From assembly GCF_018131015.1 (NCBI RefSeq), contig NZ_JAFCJJ010000027.1:1-64000 (forward strand): DNA of 64,000 nt. The letters are read 5' to 3'. A program made the position numbers and the translations under genes. This document shows, in pieces, positions 17,563-24,987 of the stretch (positions within the stretch are counted from its first letter, which is position 1; each line of letters starts with the position of its first letter). The notes under the pieces were generated by a model that was not told the origin of the DNA, searched no databases, and was given only the letters and a program-made list of their open reading frames with translations. This DNA comes from Bradyrhizobium diazoefficiens. Its GTDB lineage: Bacteria > Pseudomonadota > Alphaproteobacteria > Rhizobiales > Xanthobacteraceae.

Positions 17563-17727
17563 TCAGCGCGCCGCGAGCCAGCCGAGCGTGAACAGGATGC
17601 CGCCGATGATGACGACGACCGCGACCGCCCAGGTGCTGACGCGGAAGCTGCCGGTGACCTGCTTGGCTTCCTCATTGCGCGCAATCTCGCGATTGCGCTC
17701 CTTGTTGGCTTCGCTGGTGTCCGTCAT
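17563..17727 (-). CDS. Small single-pass membrane protein, unknown function
   Basis: A 54-residue protein with a charged N-terminal half (TSEANKERNREIARNEEAK) and one C-terminal transmembrane helix (about 30-50, STWAVAVVVIIGGILFTLGW). The ATG at 17727 is preferred; an upstream in-frame start adds only nine residues. The topology suggests a cytoplasmic N-terminus. It is followed 61 bp downstream on the same strand by the small basic protein, and the two may share a transcript. Confidence 0.6.
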   Translation of the reverse strand: MTDTSEANKERNREIARNEEAKQVTGSFRVSTWAVAVVVIIGGILFTLGWLAAR

Positions 17728-17757
17728 GTCATCATCCAAAATCAATTGGTTTGGCCG

Positions 17758-17806
17758 GCGCATGATCTGGTCGGAAAACCGCTACATATTTTTCCGGATC
17801 ATGCGC
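17758..17806. repeat. GCGCATGATC...GGATCATGCGC palindrome
   Basis: The arms GCGCATGATCTGGTCGGAAAA (17758-17778) and TTTTTCCGGATCATGCGC (17789-17806) form an imperfect inverted repeat. This palindrome (GCATGATCCGGAAAA...TTTTCC...GATCATGC) is frequent between genes in Bradyrhizobium and Rhodopseudomonas, from memory. It touches the stop codon of the next minus-strand gene and may act as its transcription end. Confidence 0.75.
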
Positions 17807-19356
17807 TAACGCGTCTTGATGAAGCACATGCCGATACGGCTTGATGCCGAGGCAGGCTGACAGGTGAGACCCTTGGCACAGGTCCATGACATAAAACTCC
17901 TGTCAGCCGTTCCCGATCCCCCGTTCTGCAAATAACAATGCGCGCCCCAGCCGTCCTGATACTCGGTGCCGGCCAGCTCCAGGCTGCCGCGGGTCTGCGG
18001 ACGGCTGGAAAATCCGCGTGAGAAATCAGGGCGGTTGCCTGCCACGAACGCGGTCAGGATGTCGCGGCGGCGGAGCTGGTCGCCGAGGAAATGGGGTGAG
18101 GCCGCCACGACGGCGGAACTGCCAGGTTTTTCGGCGAGCCAATCGACGCCCGGGAAATGGAAGCCGCCGATGCCGCGGGTCTGGTGGCAGCCCGAGCAGG
18201 TCACGTCGTTGAGACGGCGCCGGAAGCCCGCGACGGAGCGGAGGTTCTGTAGATCCCCGCGCGCGGCGGCCTGCTTCAGCGCCCCGACGACGTCGTCGTC
18301 GGTGAAGACCGGATCGCCCTCGCCTTTACCTTCCCCTCGGCCCTCCCCTTGCATCATCCCGAACGCGGGCTGCAGGTCCGATGCGTCGAAACCGGCCGGC
18401 GTCGGCGCGACGGCGGCCCGGGCGAGAAACTTCTCCGGGATCAGCACCGTGCCGCGGTCGAACGCGCGAAGGTTTTCCGGCGCGAGCAGCCAGGCCTTGA
18501 AGTCGCGGCGGAGCGCATCGTCGGCGAGGATGCGGTCGCGGTCGATCTGGTTCTCAAGCGTCGATTCCTCGAACTGCCGCGTGGCCGCGTTGTACTTGAA
18601 CACTTTCAGGAGATAGTCGGCGCGAAACTCGTGCAGCGCCGATTTCGGCGCGATCGCGATCTGGATATTGGTCTCGATGCGGTCGATCATGGCGTCGGAG
18701 GGGTAGACATGGCCGGCGATCAGCCCCTTCCAGTCGCCGTTGTCGAGCCAGCGCCGCGCGATCTCGGCGCAGGTGAAGGGCTTGCCGCCCGGACCGGTCA
18801 GGCGCGCGTCGTTTGCCTTCATCACCAGATTGAGGGTCATCGGCAGGCGCGTCGCCGTCTTGCCGTCGGCATGGGCGTCGAAGCGGGCCAGGCGATAGAT
18901 CAGGCGGATCTCGCCGCACGATTCTTCCGAGACCCAGGCGCGGTCCATGCGGTTGACGATGCCGGCCAGCACGAAACGCGTGTCCTTTGATGTCAGGCTG
19001 GCCCGGTCGAACAGCTGGACGTCAAAACCCTCGCCGACGCCGATCGTCTCCTCCGGCGCGACCGCCTTGTGCCGGGCAATGTAACGATCGAACTCGGCGT
19101 CGATCGCCGCCGGTATCGGCGCAAGCTGCGGCAGCCACGCGAACATCATGTCGGTGGTGAGCGGGAAGTTCGCGTTGCGCTCCGGCCATAACAGGCGCGA
19201 GAGCGTCAGCGCGTCATCCTGATCGAGCTTCCTGAGGAGATCGGGATCGGTGATCGCCGTGCCGCGCGTGAGCGTCGGGTTTTCGGCGCCCGACAGCGGG
19301 ACGACGCCGCCGAACAACACGATGACAGCAAAGAGAATTCGCAGCGCGCGGCTCAT
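17806..19356 (-). CDS. Exported protein of unknown function with one CxxCH motif
   Basis: A 516-residue protein with an N-terminal signal peptide (about 1-24). It contains a single haem-type motif CSGCH (about residue 390, in DVTCSGCHQTRGIGGFHFPG), which could bind one c-type haem or be a zinc or disulfide site. The C-terminal 60 residues carry four more Cys (HCYLQ, WTCAKGLTCQP, GMCF), typical of a disulfide-stabilised secreted domain. A Gly/Glu repeat (GEGRGEGKGEG, about 335-345) splits the chain and looks like a linker or simple-repeat expansion. No known enzyme motif is recognised. The context (small membrane proteins, HD-GYP) gives no clue. Confidence 0.72.
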   Translation of the reverse strand: MSRALRILFAVIVLFGGVVPLSGAENPTLTRGTAITDPDLLRKLDQDDALTLSRLLWPERNANFPLTTDMMFAWLPQLAPIPAAIDAEFDRYIARHKAVAPEETIGVGEGFDVQLFDRASLTSKDTRFVLAGIVNRMDRAWVSEESCGEIRLIYRLARFDAHADGKTATRLPMTLNLVMKANDARLTGPGGKPFTCAEIARRWLDNGDWKGLIAGHVYPSDAMIDRIETNIQIAIAPKSALHEFRADYLLKVFKYNAATRQFEESTLENQIDRDRILADDALRRDFKAWLLAPENLRAFDRGTVLIPEKFLARAAVAPTPAGFDASDLQPAFGMMQGEGRGEGKGEGDPVFTDDDVVGALKQAAARGDLQNLRSVAGFRRRLNDVTCSGCHQTRGIGGFHFPGVDWLAEKPGSSAVVAASPHFLGDQLRRRDILTAFVAGNRPDFSRGFSSRPQTRGSLELAGTEYQDGWGAHCYLQNGGSGTADRSFMSWTCAKGLTCQPASASSRIGMCFIKTR

Positions 19357-19392
19357 GCTTCAGGTAACACCGCAGCGGTCCGCCTATTCAAG

Positions 19393-19425
19393 TAAAAAGG
19401 CGCTTCACATCACGGTGAAGCGCCT
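19393..19425 (-). terminator. Intrinsic terminator of the 19.45-20.46 kb gene
   Basis: On the minus strand, AGGCGCTTCAC, a 6-base loop and GTGAAGCGCCT form a perfect 11-bp stem followed directly by a run of T. It lies 25 bases after the stop of the gene ending at 19450 and has all features of a Rho-independent terminator. Confidence 0.85.
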
Positions 19426-19449
19426 CTCTGGATCTCGGATAATGAACGC

Positions 19450-20457
19450 TCAGCGCGCCACGATGAGGCCCTTGCTGGTGACGACCACCCAGCGGCCGTC
19501 CTGGCGGCGGATCGCATCGACGCGGCCGACGCCGGGGATGGGATCGCCGGCATAGACCTCGTAGAGGCCGCCGCGGCCTTCGATCAGCGCGCCGCCATTG
19601 GCGACATCGCGCAGCCGCCAGCCCTCGACCGTCGGCAGCCGGCCGACCTCGGCCTTGGGCGCGGCGGCCGCAGGCGTGGCCGCCAATGCCGCAGCAGCCG
19701 CAGCCTGGGTCGGCGCGATCGAGCCCGTGGTTTCCTTCGCGGGCGTTGCGATCGCGGCGGCCTGAGCCGGGGCTGCGGGCGGCGCGGCGCGGAGCTTGTC
19801 GACGGCCTCGGAGAGCTTTGCGAGCTTCGCCATCGGCTCGGCCTGCGCCTTTTCGAGCTTGTCGAGCCGGTCGTTGGTCCGGTTGATCTGGCTGACCCCG
19901 GTCTTGGAGCTGTGCTCGACATTGGCCTTGAGCGCGACGAGGTCGGCATCGATCCGCGCCACGTCGGCATTCAGTCCGCTGGTGTCGGCGATCTGCGCCG
20001 GCGCCGGCGCAGCAAAATGCATCATGCCGGCGGTCGCGAGCGCGCCGCTGATGGCACCGACGCTGGCGGCAATCGCGGCGACCGCGGCCATCGCCGACAG
20101 GCGGCGCCTGGCGCCGGTCGTGCGCGTGGTGCCCGCCTTCACATGATCCTCGCGGTCCCAGGCGCGGTCCGAGGGCGGCATCACGATGAGCTTGCCGGGC
20201 TTCAACTCGGATTTGGACTCGGGCTGGGTCTCGGCCTTCGGCACCTCGATCCGCGGCGGCTCGACTTTGGGGGCCTCGGCCTTCACCGGATCGGCCTTGA
20301 TGGGATCAGGCTTGATGGCATCAGCCTTGGGCAGCGTCTCATGGTCGGGGGCAATCGCGGGGGCCTCGATACCGGCAGCCTCGACAGAAGGCGCAGTCAC
20401 CGCGGCATCGACGACGCTGTTGTCCCGGGCAGCCTGCTCAGCCATTGGTTCGCTCAC
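19450..20457 (-). CDS. Bitopic membrane protein with Ala/Pro-rich regions, unknown function
   Basis: A 335-residue protein. Residues 1-110 are acidic and rich in Pro, Lys and Glu with repeated KADPI/KAEAP/KVEPP units. One transmembrane helix lies near 125-150 (AAVAAIAASVGAISGALATAGM). A coiled-coil-like stretch follows (about 160-225), then an Ala-rich linker, and a compact C-terminal domain (about 275-335, GWRLRDVANGGALIEGR...GRWVVVTSKGLIVAR). The C-terminal part resembles small beta-rich periplasmic domains in other Bradyrhizobium proteins, from memory. No function is assigned. It ends in a strong terminator and is transcribed alone. Confidence 0.75.
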   Translation of the reverse strand: MSEPMAEQAARDNSVVDAAVTAPSVEAAGIEAPAIAPDHETLPKADAIKPDPIKADPVKAEAPKVEPPRIEVPKAETQPESKSELKPGKLIVMPPSDRAWDREDHVKAGTTRTTGARRRLSAMAAVAAIAASVGAISGALATAGMMHFAAPAPAQIADTSGLNADVARIDADLVALKANVEHSSKTGVSQINRTNDRLDKLEKAQAEPMAKLAKLSEAVDKLRAAPPAAPAQAAAIATPAKETTGSIAPTQAAAAAALAATPAAAAPKAEVGRLPTVEGWRLRDVANGGALIEGRGGLYEVYAGDPIPGVGRVDAIRRQDGRWVVVTSKGLIVAR

Positions 20458-20685
20458 AGTTCGAATACTCCGCTCTGGATTGACCTTTTGGTAACTTTCA
20501 TTGCTTGCGAAATCCTTACCTTCGGACCCGCTTACCGAAATTTTAGGAAATTATCCGGGGCCGAATTTGGCCGGGAACGTGGAACCGGTGTGGCGGGCGT
20601 GAAACAATTTGTATCGGGGCGAAGATGAACGGCCGCGGAATGGCTCGGCGCCCGCCCGTTCACGTCACCGGCACATCACAATCCG

Positions 20686-21183
20686 TCAGATCACGACCGG
20701 CGCGTCCGGCAGCTCGTTCGGATGCGGCCCGCCCGGCGGAAAGTGCCTTGCCAGCTCGCGCGACACCGCCTCGATGCCGCCGATCACGCCGCGCTCGAAC
20801 TGGCCTGCGCCGAACTCGGCCTCCATCGCGCGGCAGATTCTTTCCCAGCCTTCGCTTCCGACCTTCGCATCGATGCCGCGGTCGGCGATGATCTCGACGT
20901 CGCGGTCGGCGAGCAGGAGGTAGATGAGAACGCCGTTGTTGTGTTCGGTGTCCCAGATCCGCAGATGCGAGAACAGGTCGAGCGCGCGCTCGCGCGCCGG
21001 CTGGTTGCGGAACAACGGGCGACCATCGAGCGCGCCTTCGACGACGAAACGGACCTGCCCGGAATGCGTGGTCTCGCCTTGCCCGATGGCCTGCTCGATG
21101 CGGCCGAGCACATCTGGCGGAAAGATCTGCTTCGCCCGCCAGTGATGGTGCACGAGATGCCTGGCAACGCGCTTGATGCTCAT
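20686..21183 (-). CDS. TPM domain protein (cytoplasmic-type)
   Basis: A 165-residue protein with a TPM domain (PF04536 type): ERALDLFSHLRIWDTEHNNGVLIYLLLADRDVEIIADRGID and VGSEGWERICRAMEAEFG. It has no signal peptide and no Gly-rich tail, unlike the neighbour just upstream. TPM domains occur in a thylakoid protein with acid-phosphatase activity and in bacterial membrane proteins of unclear role. Its start lies 3 bases after the stop of the second TPM gene, and lemA precedes both, so the three form the lemA-TPM operon seen in many bacteria. Confidence 0.85.
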   Translation of the reverse strand: MSIKRVARHLVHHHWRAKQIFPPDVLGRIEQAIGQGETTHSGQVRFVVEGALDGRPLFRNQPARERALDLFSHLRIWDTEHNNGVLIYLLLADRDVEIIADRGIDAKVGSEGWERICRAMEAEFGAGQFERGVIGGIEAVSRELARHFPPGGPHPNELPDAPVVI

Positions 21184-21186
21184 GAC

Positions 21187-22065
21187 CTACCAGCTCCCCG
21201 AAGCGCCGCCGCCGCCAAAACTGCCGCCACCGCCGCTGAAGCTGCCGCTGTCGCTGGACGATCCGCTGCTCCAGCCGCCTGACCCGCCCGACCAGGAGCC
21301 ACCGCGTGACGGGCCTGTCGAAACCGGAATCAGATCGGCCATGAAGGCGAGGAAAAAGCCGGCGATCCCGGCGATCGCGGCAATTCCCGCCGATCCGAGG
21401 ATCAGCAACGCCAAAACACCGATCAGGCCGCCGGTCGCGACCGAGCCCAGCAATCGCCCCAGTACCGCGCGCAGAAATCCGCCGATGCCGAGCGATACAA
21501 ACAGCGCCACCGGGAGCATCGGCCCGATATCGTCGAGGCTGCCAAAATTCACGCTGCGTGACGGAACCGGCAACGGCTCGCCGTCGATGATACGCATGAT
21601 GCGATCGACGCCGGCGGAGATGCCGCCGGAAAAGTCGCCGCTCCTGAATCTGGGCGTGATGACCTCGTCAATGATTCGCCGCGAGGTGACATCGGTGAGT
21701 GCGCCTTCGAGACCGTAGCCGACCTCGATGCGCAGATGCCGGTCGTTCTTGGCGATGACGAGGATCGCGCCGTCGTCGACCTTCTTGCGGCCGAGCTTCC
21801 AGGCCTCCGCGACCCGGATCGAGAACTGCTCGATCGTCTCTGGCTGCGTCGTCGGCACGATCAGCACGGCGACCTGGCTGCCCTTGCGCATCTCGAAGTC
21901 ACGCAGTTTTTGCGACAGCGCAGCGATGTCGCCGCTCGACAGGGTGCCGGTCTGGTCGACCACGCGGCCGGTGAGCTGCGGAACGGCGACGTCGGCCACG
22001 GCGGGGAGCGAGAAAGCGAAGACGAGCGCGATGGCAACTATCGTTTGCCACAACACCCCTGTCAT
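21187..22065 (-). CDS. YgcG-type TPM domain membrane protein with Gly/Ser-rich tail
   Basis: A protein of about 292 residues: an N-terminal hydrophobic signal (VAIALVFAFSLPAVAD), a TPM domain (about 30-155, LTGRVVDQTGTLSSGDIAAL, GAILVIAKNDRHLRIEVGYGLEG), two or more transmembrane helices (about 180-255), and a Gly/Ser-rich C-terminus (SFSGGGGSFGGGGASGSW) as in YgcG-like proteins. The ATG at 22065 is tentative: no good ribosome site precedes it, and the DNA immediately upstream is the repeat at 22062-22166, which may have disturbed the original leader. It belongs to the lemA-TPM-TPM operon. Confidence 0.83.
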   Translation of the reverse strand: MTGVLWQTIVAIALVFAFSLPAVADVAVPQLTGRVVDQTGTLSSGDIAALSQKLRDFEMRKGSQVAVLIVPTTQPETIEQFSIRVAEAWKLGRKKVDDGAILVIAKNDRHLRIEVGYGLEGALTDVTSRRIIDEVITPRFRSGDFSGGISAGVDRIMRIIDGEPLPVPSRSVNFGSLDDIGPMLPVALFVSLGIGGFLRAVLGRLLGSVATGGLIGVLALLILGSAGIAAIAGIAGFFLAFMADLIPVSTGPSRGGSWSGGSGGWSSGSSSDSGSFSGGGGSFGGGGASGSW

Positions 22066-22166
22066 CGCCCGGCTTGACCGGGCGATCCAGTATTCCAGAG
22101 ACGCCAGTGGAATGCGGAGAAGCCGCGGCGTACTGGATTCCCCGCTTTCGCGGGGAATGACAGCGA
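22062..22166. repeat. Repeat element inside the lemA operon
   Basis: TCATCGCCCGGCTTGACCGGGCGATCC (inner stem CGCCCGG/CCGGGCG) is followed by CAGTATTCCAGAGACGC and later GTACTGGATTCCCCGC, with a second stem CCCCGC/GCGGGG before TGACAG. This is the CCGGTCAAGCCGGG / TGGATCC-type repeat common in alphaproteobacteria. It sits between lemA and the first TPM gene on the transcript, where it could affect mRNA decay or downstream translation. Confidence 0.75.
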
Positions 22167-22203
22167 TGGGTGGGATGAGGCGCATTCGCAAGACCGGACG
22201 GGC

Positions 22204-22812
22204 TTACTTCGACGGCGACGGCGCGGGGTTGAAATCGACCTTGGGCGCGGTCGAGATTTCCTTCTCGTTCTCGACCGAGAAGTTCGGCTTCTCCTTGTAG
22301 CCGAACATCATCGCGGTCAGATTACTCGGGAACGAGCGGATGGTGACGTTATACCCCTGCACCGCCTTGATATAGCGGTTGCGCGCTACCGTGATGCGGT
22401 TCTCGGTGCCCTCCAACTGGGACATCAGGTCCTTGAACAACGCATCGGACTTGAGCGTGGGGTAGTTTTCGGTGACCACCAGCAAGCGCGAGAGCGCGCT
22501 GGACAGTTCGCCCTGGGCGGCCTGGAACTTCTGGAAGGCTGCGGGATCGTTCAGCACCTCCGGCGTCGCCTGGATGCTGCCAACCTTGGCGCGCGCATTG
22601 GTGACGCCGAGCAGCACGTCCTTCTCCTGCTGCGCAAAGCCCTTCACCGAGTTGACGAGGTTGGGCACGAGATCGGCGCGGCGCTGATACTGGTTCACCA
22701 CCTCGGACCAATCGGCCTTGATCTGCTCATCCTCGCTCTGGATCGCGTTGTAGCCGCAATTGGTCAGGCTGAGCGAGGCCAGCGCCGCCAGGACGGTCAA
22801 GATCTTGCGCAT
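22204..22812 (-). CDS. lemA: LemA family lipoprotein
   Basis: A 202-residue LemA family protein. The N-terminus MRKILTVLAALASLSLTNCGYN is a lipoprotein signal with lipobox LTNC, so the mature protein would be anchored by Cys18. The long helical hairpin typical of the family is present (QIKADWSEVVNQYQRRADLVPNL, then LLVVTENYPTLKS, LEGTENRI). GGGAGA about 8 bases before the ATG at 22812 decides the start. The family is conserved but its biochemical role is unsettled; it is usually encoded with TPM-domain proteins, as here. Confidence 0.9.
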   Translation of the reverse strand: MRKILTVLAALASLSLTNCGYNAIQSEDEQIKADWSEVVNQYQRRADLVPNLVNSVKGFAQQEKDVLLGVTNARAKVGSIQATPEVLNDPAAFQKFQAAQGELSSALSRLLVVTENYPTLKSDALFKDLMSQLEGTENRITVARNRYIKAVQGYNVTIRSFPSNLTAMMFGYKEKPNFSVENEKEISTAPKVDFNPAPSPSK

Positions 22813-22984
22813 GAATTTTTCTCCCGGTGGAAACCAGCGCAAGCTATCAGATTGCGCGTGCGGGACGCCAGACGTCTTGCTGGCCAGCCGCGCAGCCGAT
22901 TGACGCAAGCCTCTTGCCTAGCACTGCCCGACATAGTCAACTCCGCGAAACAACAAGCTCAGACGGGAAGAGCCGGAGGAAACG

Positions 22985-23836
22985 ATGTCCTCGTTCGAGA
23001 CCATCCTCGTGGAGAGACCCGAGCCGGCGATCACCCGAATCGTGATGAACCGGCCCGACGCGCGCAACGCGCAGAACCTGCAAATGACCTACGATCTCAA
23101 CGCCGCCTTCGACGCGGCGGTGCAGGACAACGAGGTCAAGGTCATCATCCTCGCCGGCAGCGGGCCGCATTTCTCCGCCGGACACGATCTGCGCCCGGGC
23201 AGAAAAAATGCCGCTGGCACAGATTTTCCACCTGTTGGAAATTGGGGCGGCTTTGCCGAACCAGGCGCCCATGGCCGCTTCGCGCGCGAGCAGGAAATCT
23301 ATCTCCAGATCACGCGACGCTGGCGCAATCTCGCCAAGCCGACCATCGCCGAGGTCCACGGCAAGTGCATCGCCGGCGGGCTGATGCTGGCCTGGGCCTG
23401 CGACCTCATCGTCGCCAGCGACGACGCGCAGTTCTGCGACCCCGTGGTGACCATGGGCGTCTGCGGCGTCGAATGGTTCGTGCATCCCTGGGAGCTCGGT
23501 CCGCGCAAGGCCAAGGAATTTTTGTTCACCGCCGACAGCTGGAGCGCCGCGGAGGCGCATCAGCTCGGCATGGTCAACCAGGTCGTGCCGCGCGCGGAGC
23601 TGTCATCGTCCGTGCTCGCGCTGGCGCGCCGGATCGCGGCAAAGCCCTCCTTTGCGCTGAAGCTGACCAAGGAAGCCGTCAACCGCTCGGTCGACGTGAT
23701 GGGCCAGCCGGCCGCGATCGACCAGGCCTTTGCGCTGCATCAGCTTTGCCACGCCCACAACCTTCAGGAATTCGGCATGGTGGTGGACCCATCGGGCCTG
23801 CATCCCTCCGTGCGCAAGCCGGCGGCAGCGGAGTAA
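22985..23836 (+). CDS. Crotonase-fold (enoyl-CoA hydratase/isomerase family) protein lacking both catalytic Glu
   Basis: A 283-residue crotonase-fold protein. The CoA-binding and oxyanion-hole elements are clear (HFSAGHDLRPG; VHGKCIAGGLMLAWACD). However, the two glutamates that catalyse hydration in enoyl-CoA hydratase (Glu144 and Glu164 of the rat enzyme) align with Met134 (in GGLMLA) and Val154 (in CDPVV), so hydratase activity is unlikely. Other crotonase activities such as isomerase, hydrolase or lyase need different residues. It is the first gene of a tight cluster: the first acyl-CoA dehydrogenase starts 6 bases later. It probably acts on a CoA ester in the same degradation route, with the exact reaction unknown. 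Confidence 0.87.
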   Translation: MSSFETILVERPEPAITRIVMNRPDARNAQNLQMTYDLNAAFDAAVQDNEVKVIILAGSGPHFSAGHDLRPGRKNAAGTDFPPVGNWGGFAEPGAHGRFAREQEIYLQITRRWRNLAKPTIAEVHGKCIAGGLMLAWACDLIVASDDAQFCDPVVTMGVCGVEWFVHPWELGPRKAKEFLFTADSWSAAEAHQLGMVNQVVPRAELSSSVLALARRIAAKPSFALKLTKEAVNRSVDVMGQPAAIDQAFALHQLCHAHNLQEFGMVVDPSGLHPSVRKPAAAE

Positions 23837-23842
23837 AACACC

Positions 23843-24976
23843 ATGGATCTCAATCTCAGTGACGAGCAACGGCTGCTGCGCGAAAGCGCGGAGCGCTTCG
23901 TGGCCGAAAGCTACGATGCCGACCACCGCCGCAAGATGGCCAATGATCCGCGCGGCTTCAGCCCCGAGGTCTGGAAGCAGTTCGCCGGGCTCGGCTGGCT
24001 GGCGCTGCCGATCCCGGAAGAGTTTGACGGTCTCGGTGGCGGCACGGTCGAGATCGGCATCTTGATGGAAGCCTTCGGTCGCGGGCTCGTGTCCGAGCCT
24101 TATGTCGCAACCATCGTGCTCGGTGCCGGGCTGGTCGAGCGATGCGGCAGCACCGCGCAGAAGCAGGCGCGGCTGCCGAAGGTCGCCGACGGCACGCTGA
24201 AACTGGCGCTGGCCCATTCCGAGCGCGCGGCGCGGTTCGACCTTGCAAAGGTCGCGACCACAGCCAGCAGGACGGCGCAAGGCTGGCGCCTCGCCGGCAG
24301 CAAGATCGCCGTGCTCGACGGCCACGCCGCGGACGAGATCATCGTCTCCGCGCGTATCGATGCTCATCGGATCGGCCTGTTCCTGGTGCCGGCGAAGACG
24401 CCGGGCGTTGCCATCAGCGATCATGAGCGCCTCGGCGGCGGCCGTGCCTGCAATATCGAGCTGTCCGACGTGAACCTGCCCGAGGACGCCCTGCTCGGCG
24501 ACGGCAGCGATGCGCTGCCGGCGATCGAATGGGCCACGGACCGCGCCATGGCCGCGCTCGGCGCCGAGGCCGTCGGCATCATGCAGGTCCTGCTCGACAC
24601 CACGCTGGAATATACCAAGATCAGGAAGCAGTTCGGCCGACCGCTGTCGGCCAACCAGGTGATCCGCCACCGCCTCGCCGACATGGCCATGCAGGTCGAC
24701 GAGGCGCGCTCGATGGCGCTGCGCGCCGCGCTGAAGGTCGATGGGGAACCGGTGGAGCGCGCGCGGGCCGCGTCAGGCGCCAAGGCGAAAATCGGCAAAT
24801 GCGCGCGCTTCGTCGGCGAGCAGTCCATCCAGCTTCACGGCGGCATGGGCGTCACCGAGGAGCTCGAGGTCGGCGCCTATTTCAAGCGGCTCGTCGCCTT
24901 CGACACGCTGTTCGGCGGCAGCGCACATCACTTTGGCCGCCACGCCCAGCTTGGCCGCGCCAAGCTACCTGCCTGA
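23843..24976 (+). CDS. Acyl-CoA dehydrogenase family protein, subunit-like 1
   Basis: A 377-residue acyl-CoA dehydrogenase. The N-terminal helical domain starts MDLNLSDEQRLLRESAERFV, the middle beta domain contains LALAHSERAARFD (weakly matching the usual FAD-contact motif), and the C-terminal helical domain has RKQFGRPLSANQVIRHRLADM and QLHGGMGVTEE. The Glu of the usual YEGT motif is replaced by FGGS. Together with the next gene, which starts 11 bases after its stop, it forms a dissimilar dehydrogenase pair; such pairs assemble as heteromers in steroid and branched-chain acyl-CoA breakdown. Substrate unknown. Confidence 0.88.
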   Translation: MDLNLSDEQRLLRESAERFVAESYDADHRRKMANDPRGFSPEVWKQFAGLGWLALPIPEEFDGLGGGTVEIGILMEAFGRGLVSEPYVATIVLGAGLVERCGSTAQKQARLPKVADGTLKLALAHSERAARFDLAKVATTASRTAQGWRLAGSKIAVLDGHAADEIIVSARIDAHRIGLFLVPAKTPGVAISDHERLGGGRACNIELSDVNLPEDALLGDGSDALPAIEWATDRAMAALGAEAVGIMQVLLDTTLEYTKIRKQFGRPLSANQVIRHRLADMAMQVDEARSMALRAALKVDGEPVERARAASGAKAKIGKCARFVGEQSIQLHGGMGVTEELEVGAYFKRLVAFDTLFGGSAHHFGRHAQLGRAKLPA

Positions 24977-24987
24977 GGAGCGCTTCA

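Noticed and set aside
22985..23836. Enoyl-CoA hydratase as a functional name
   Set aside because: Both catalytic Glu positions carry non-acidic residues; only the fold name is kept.
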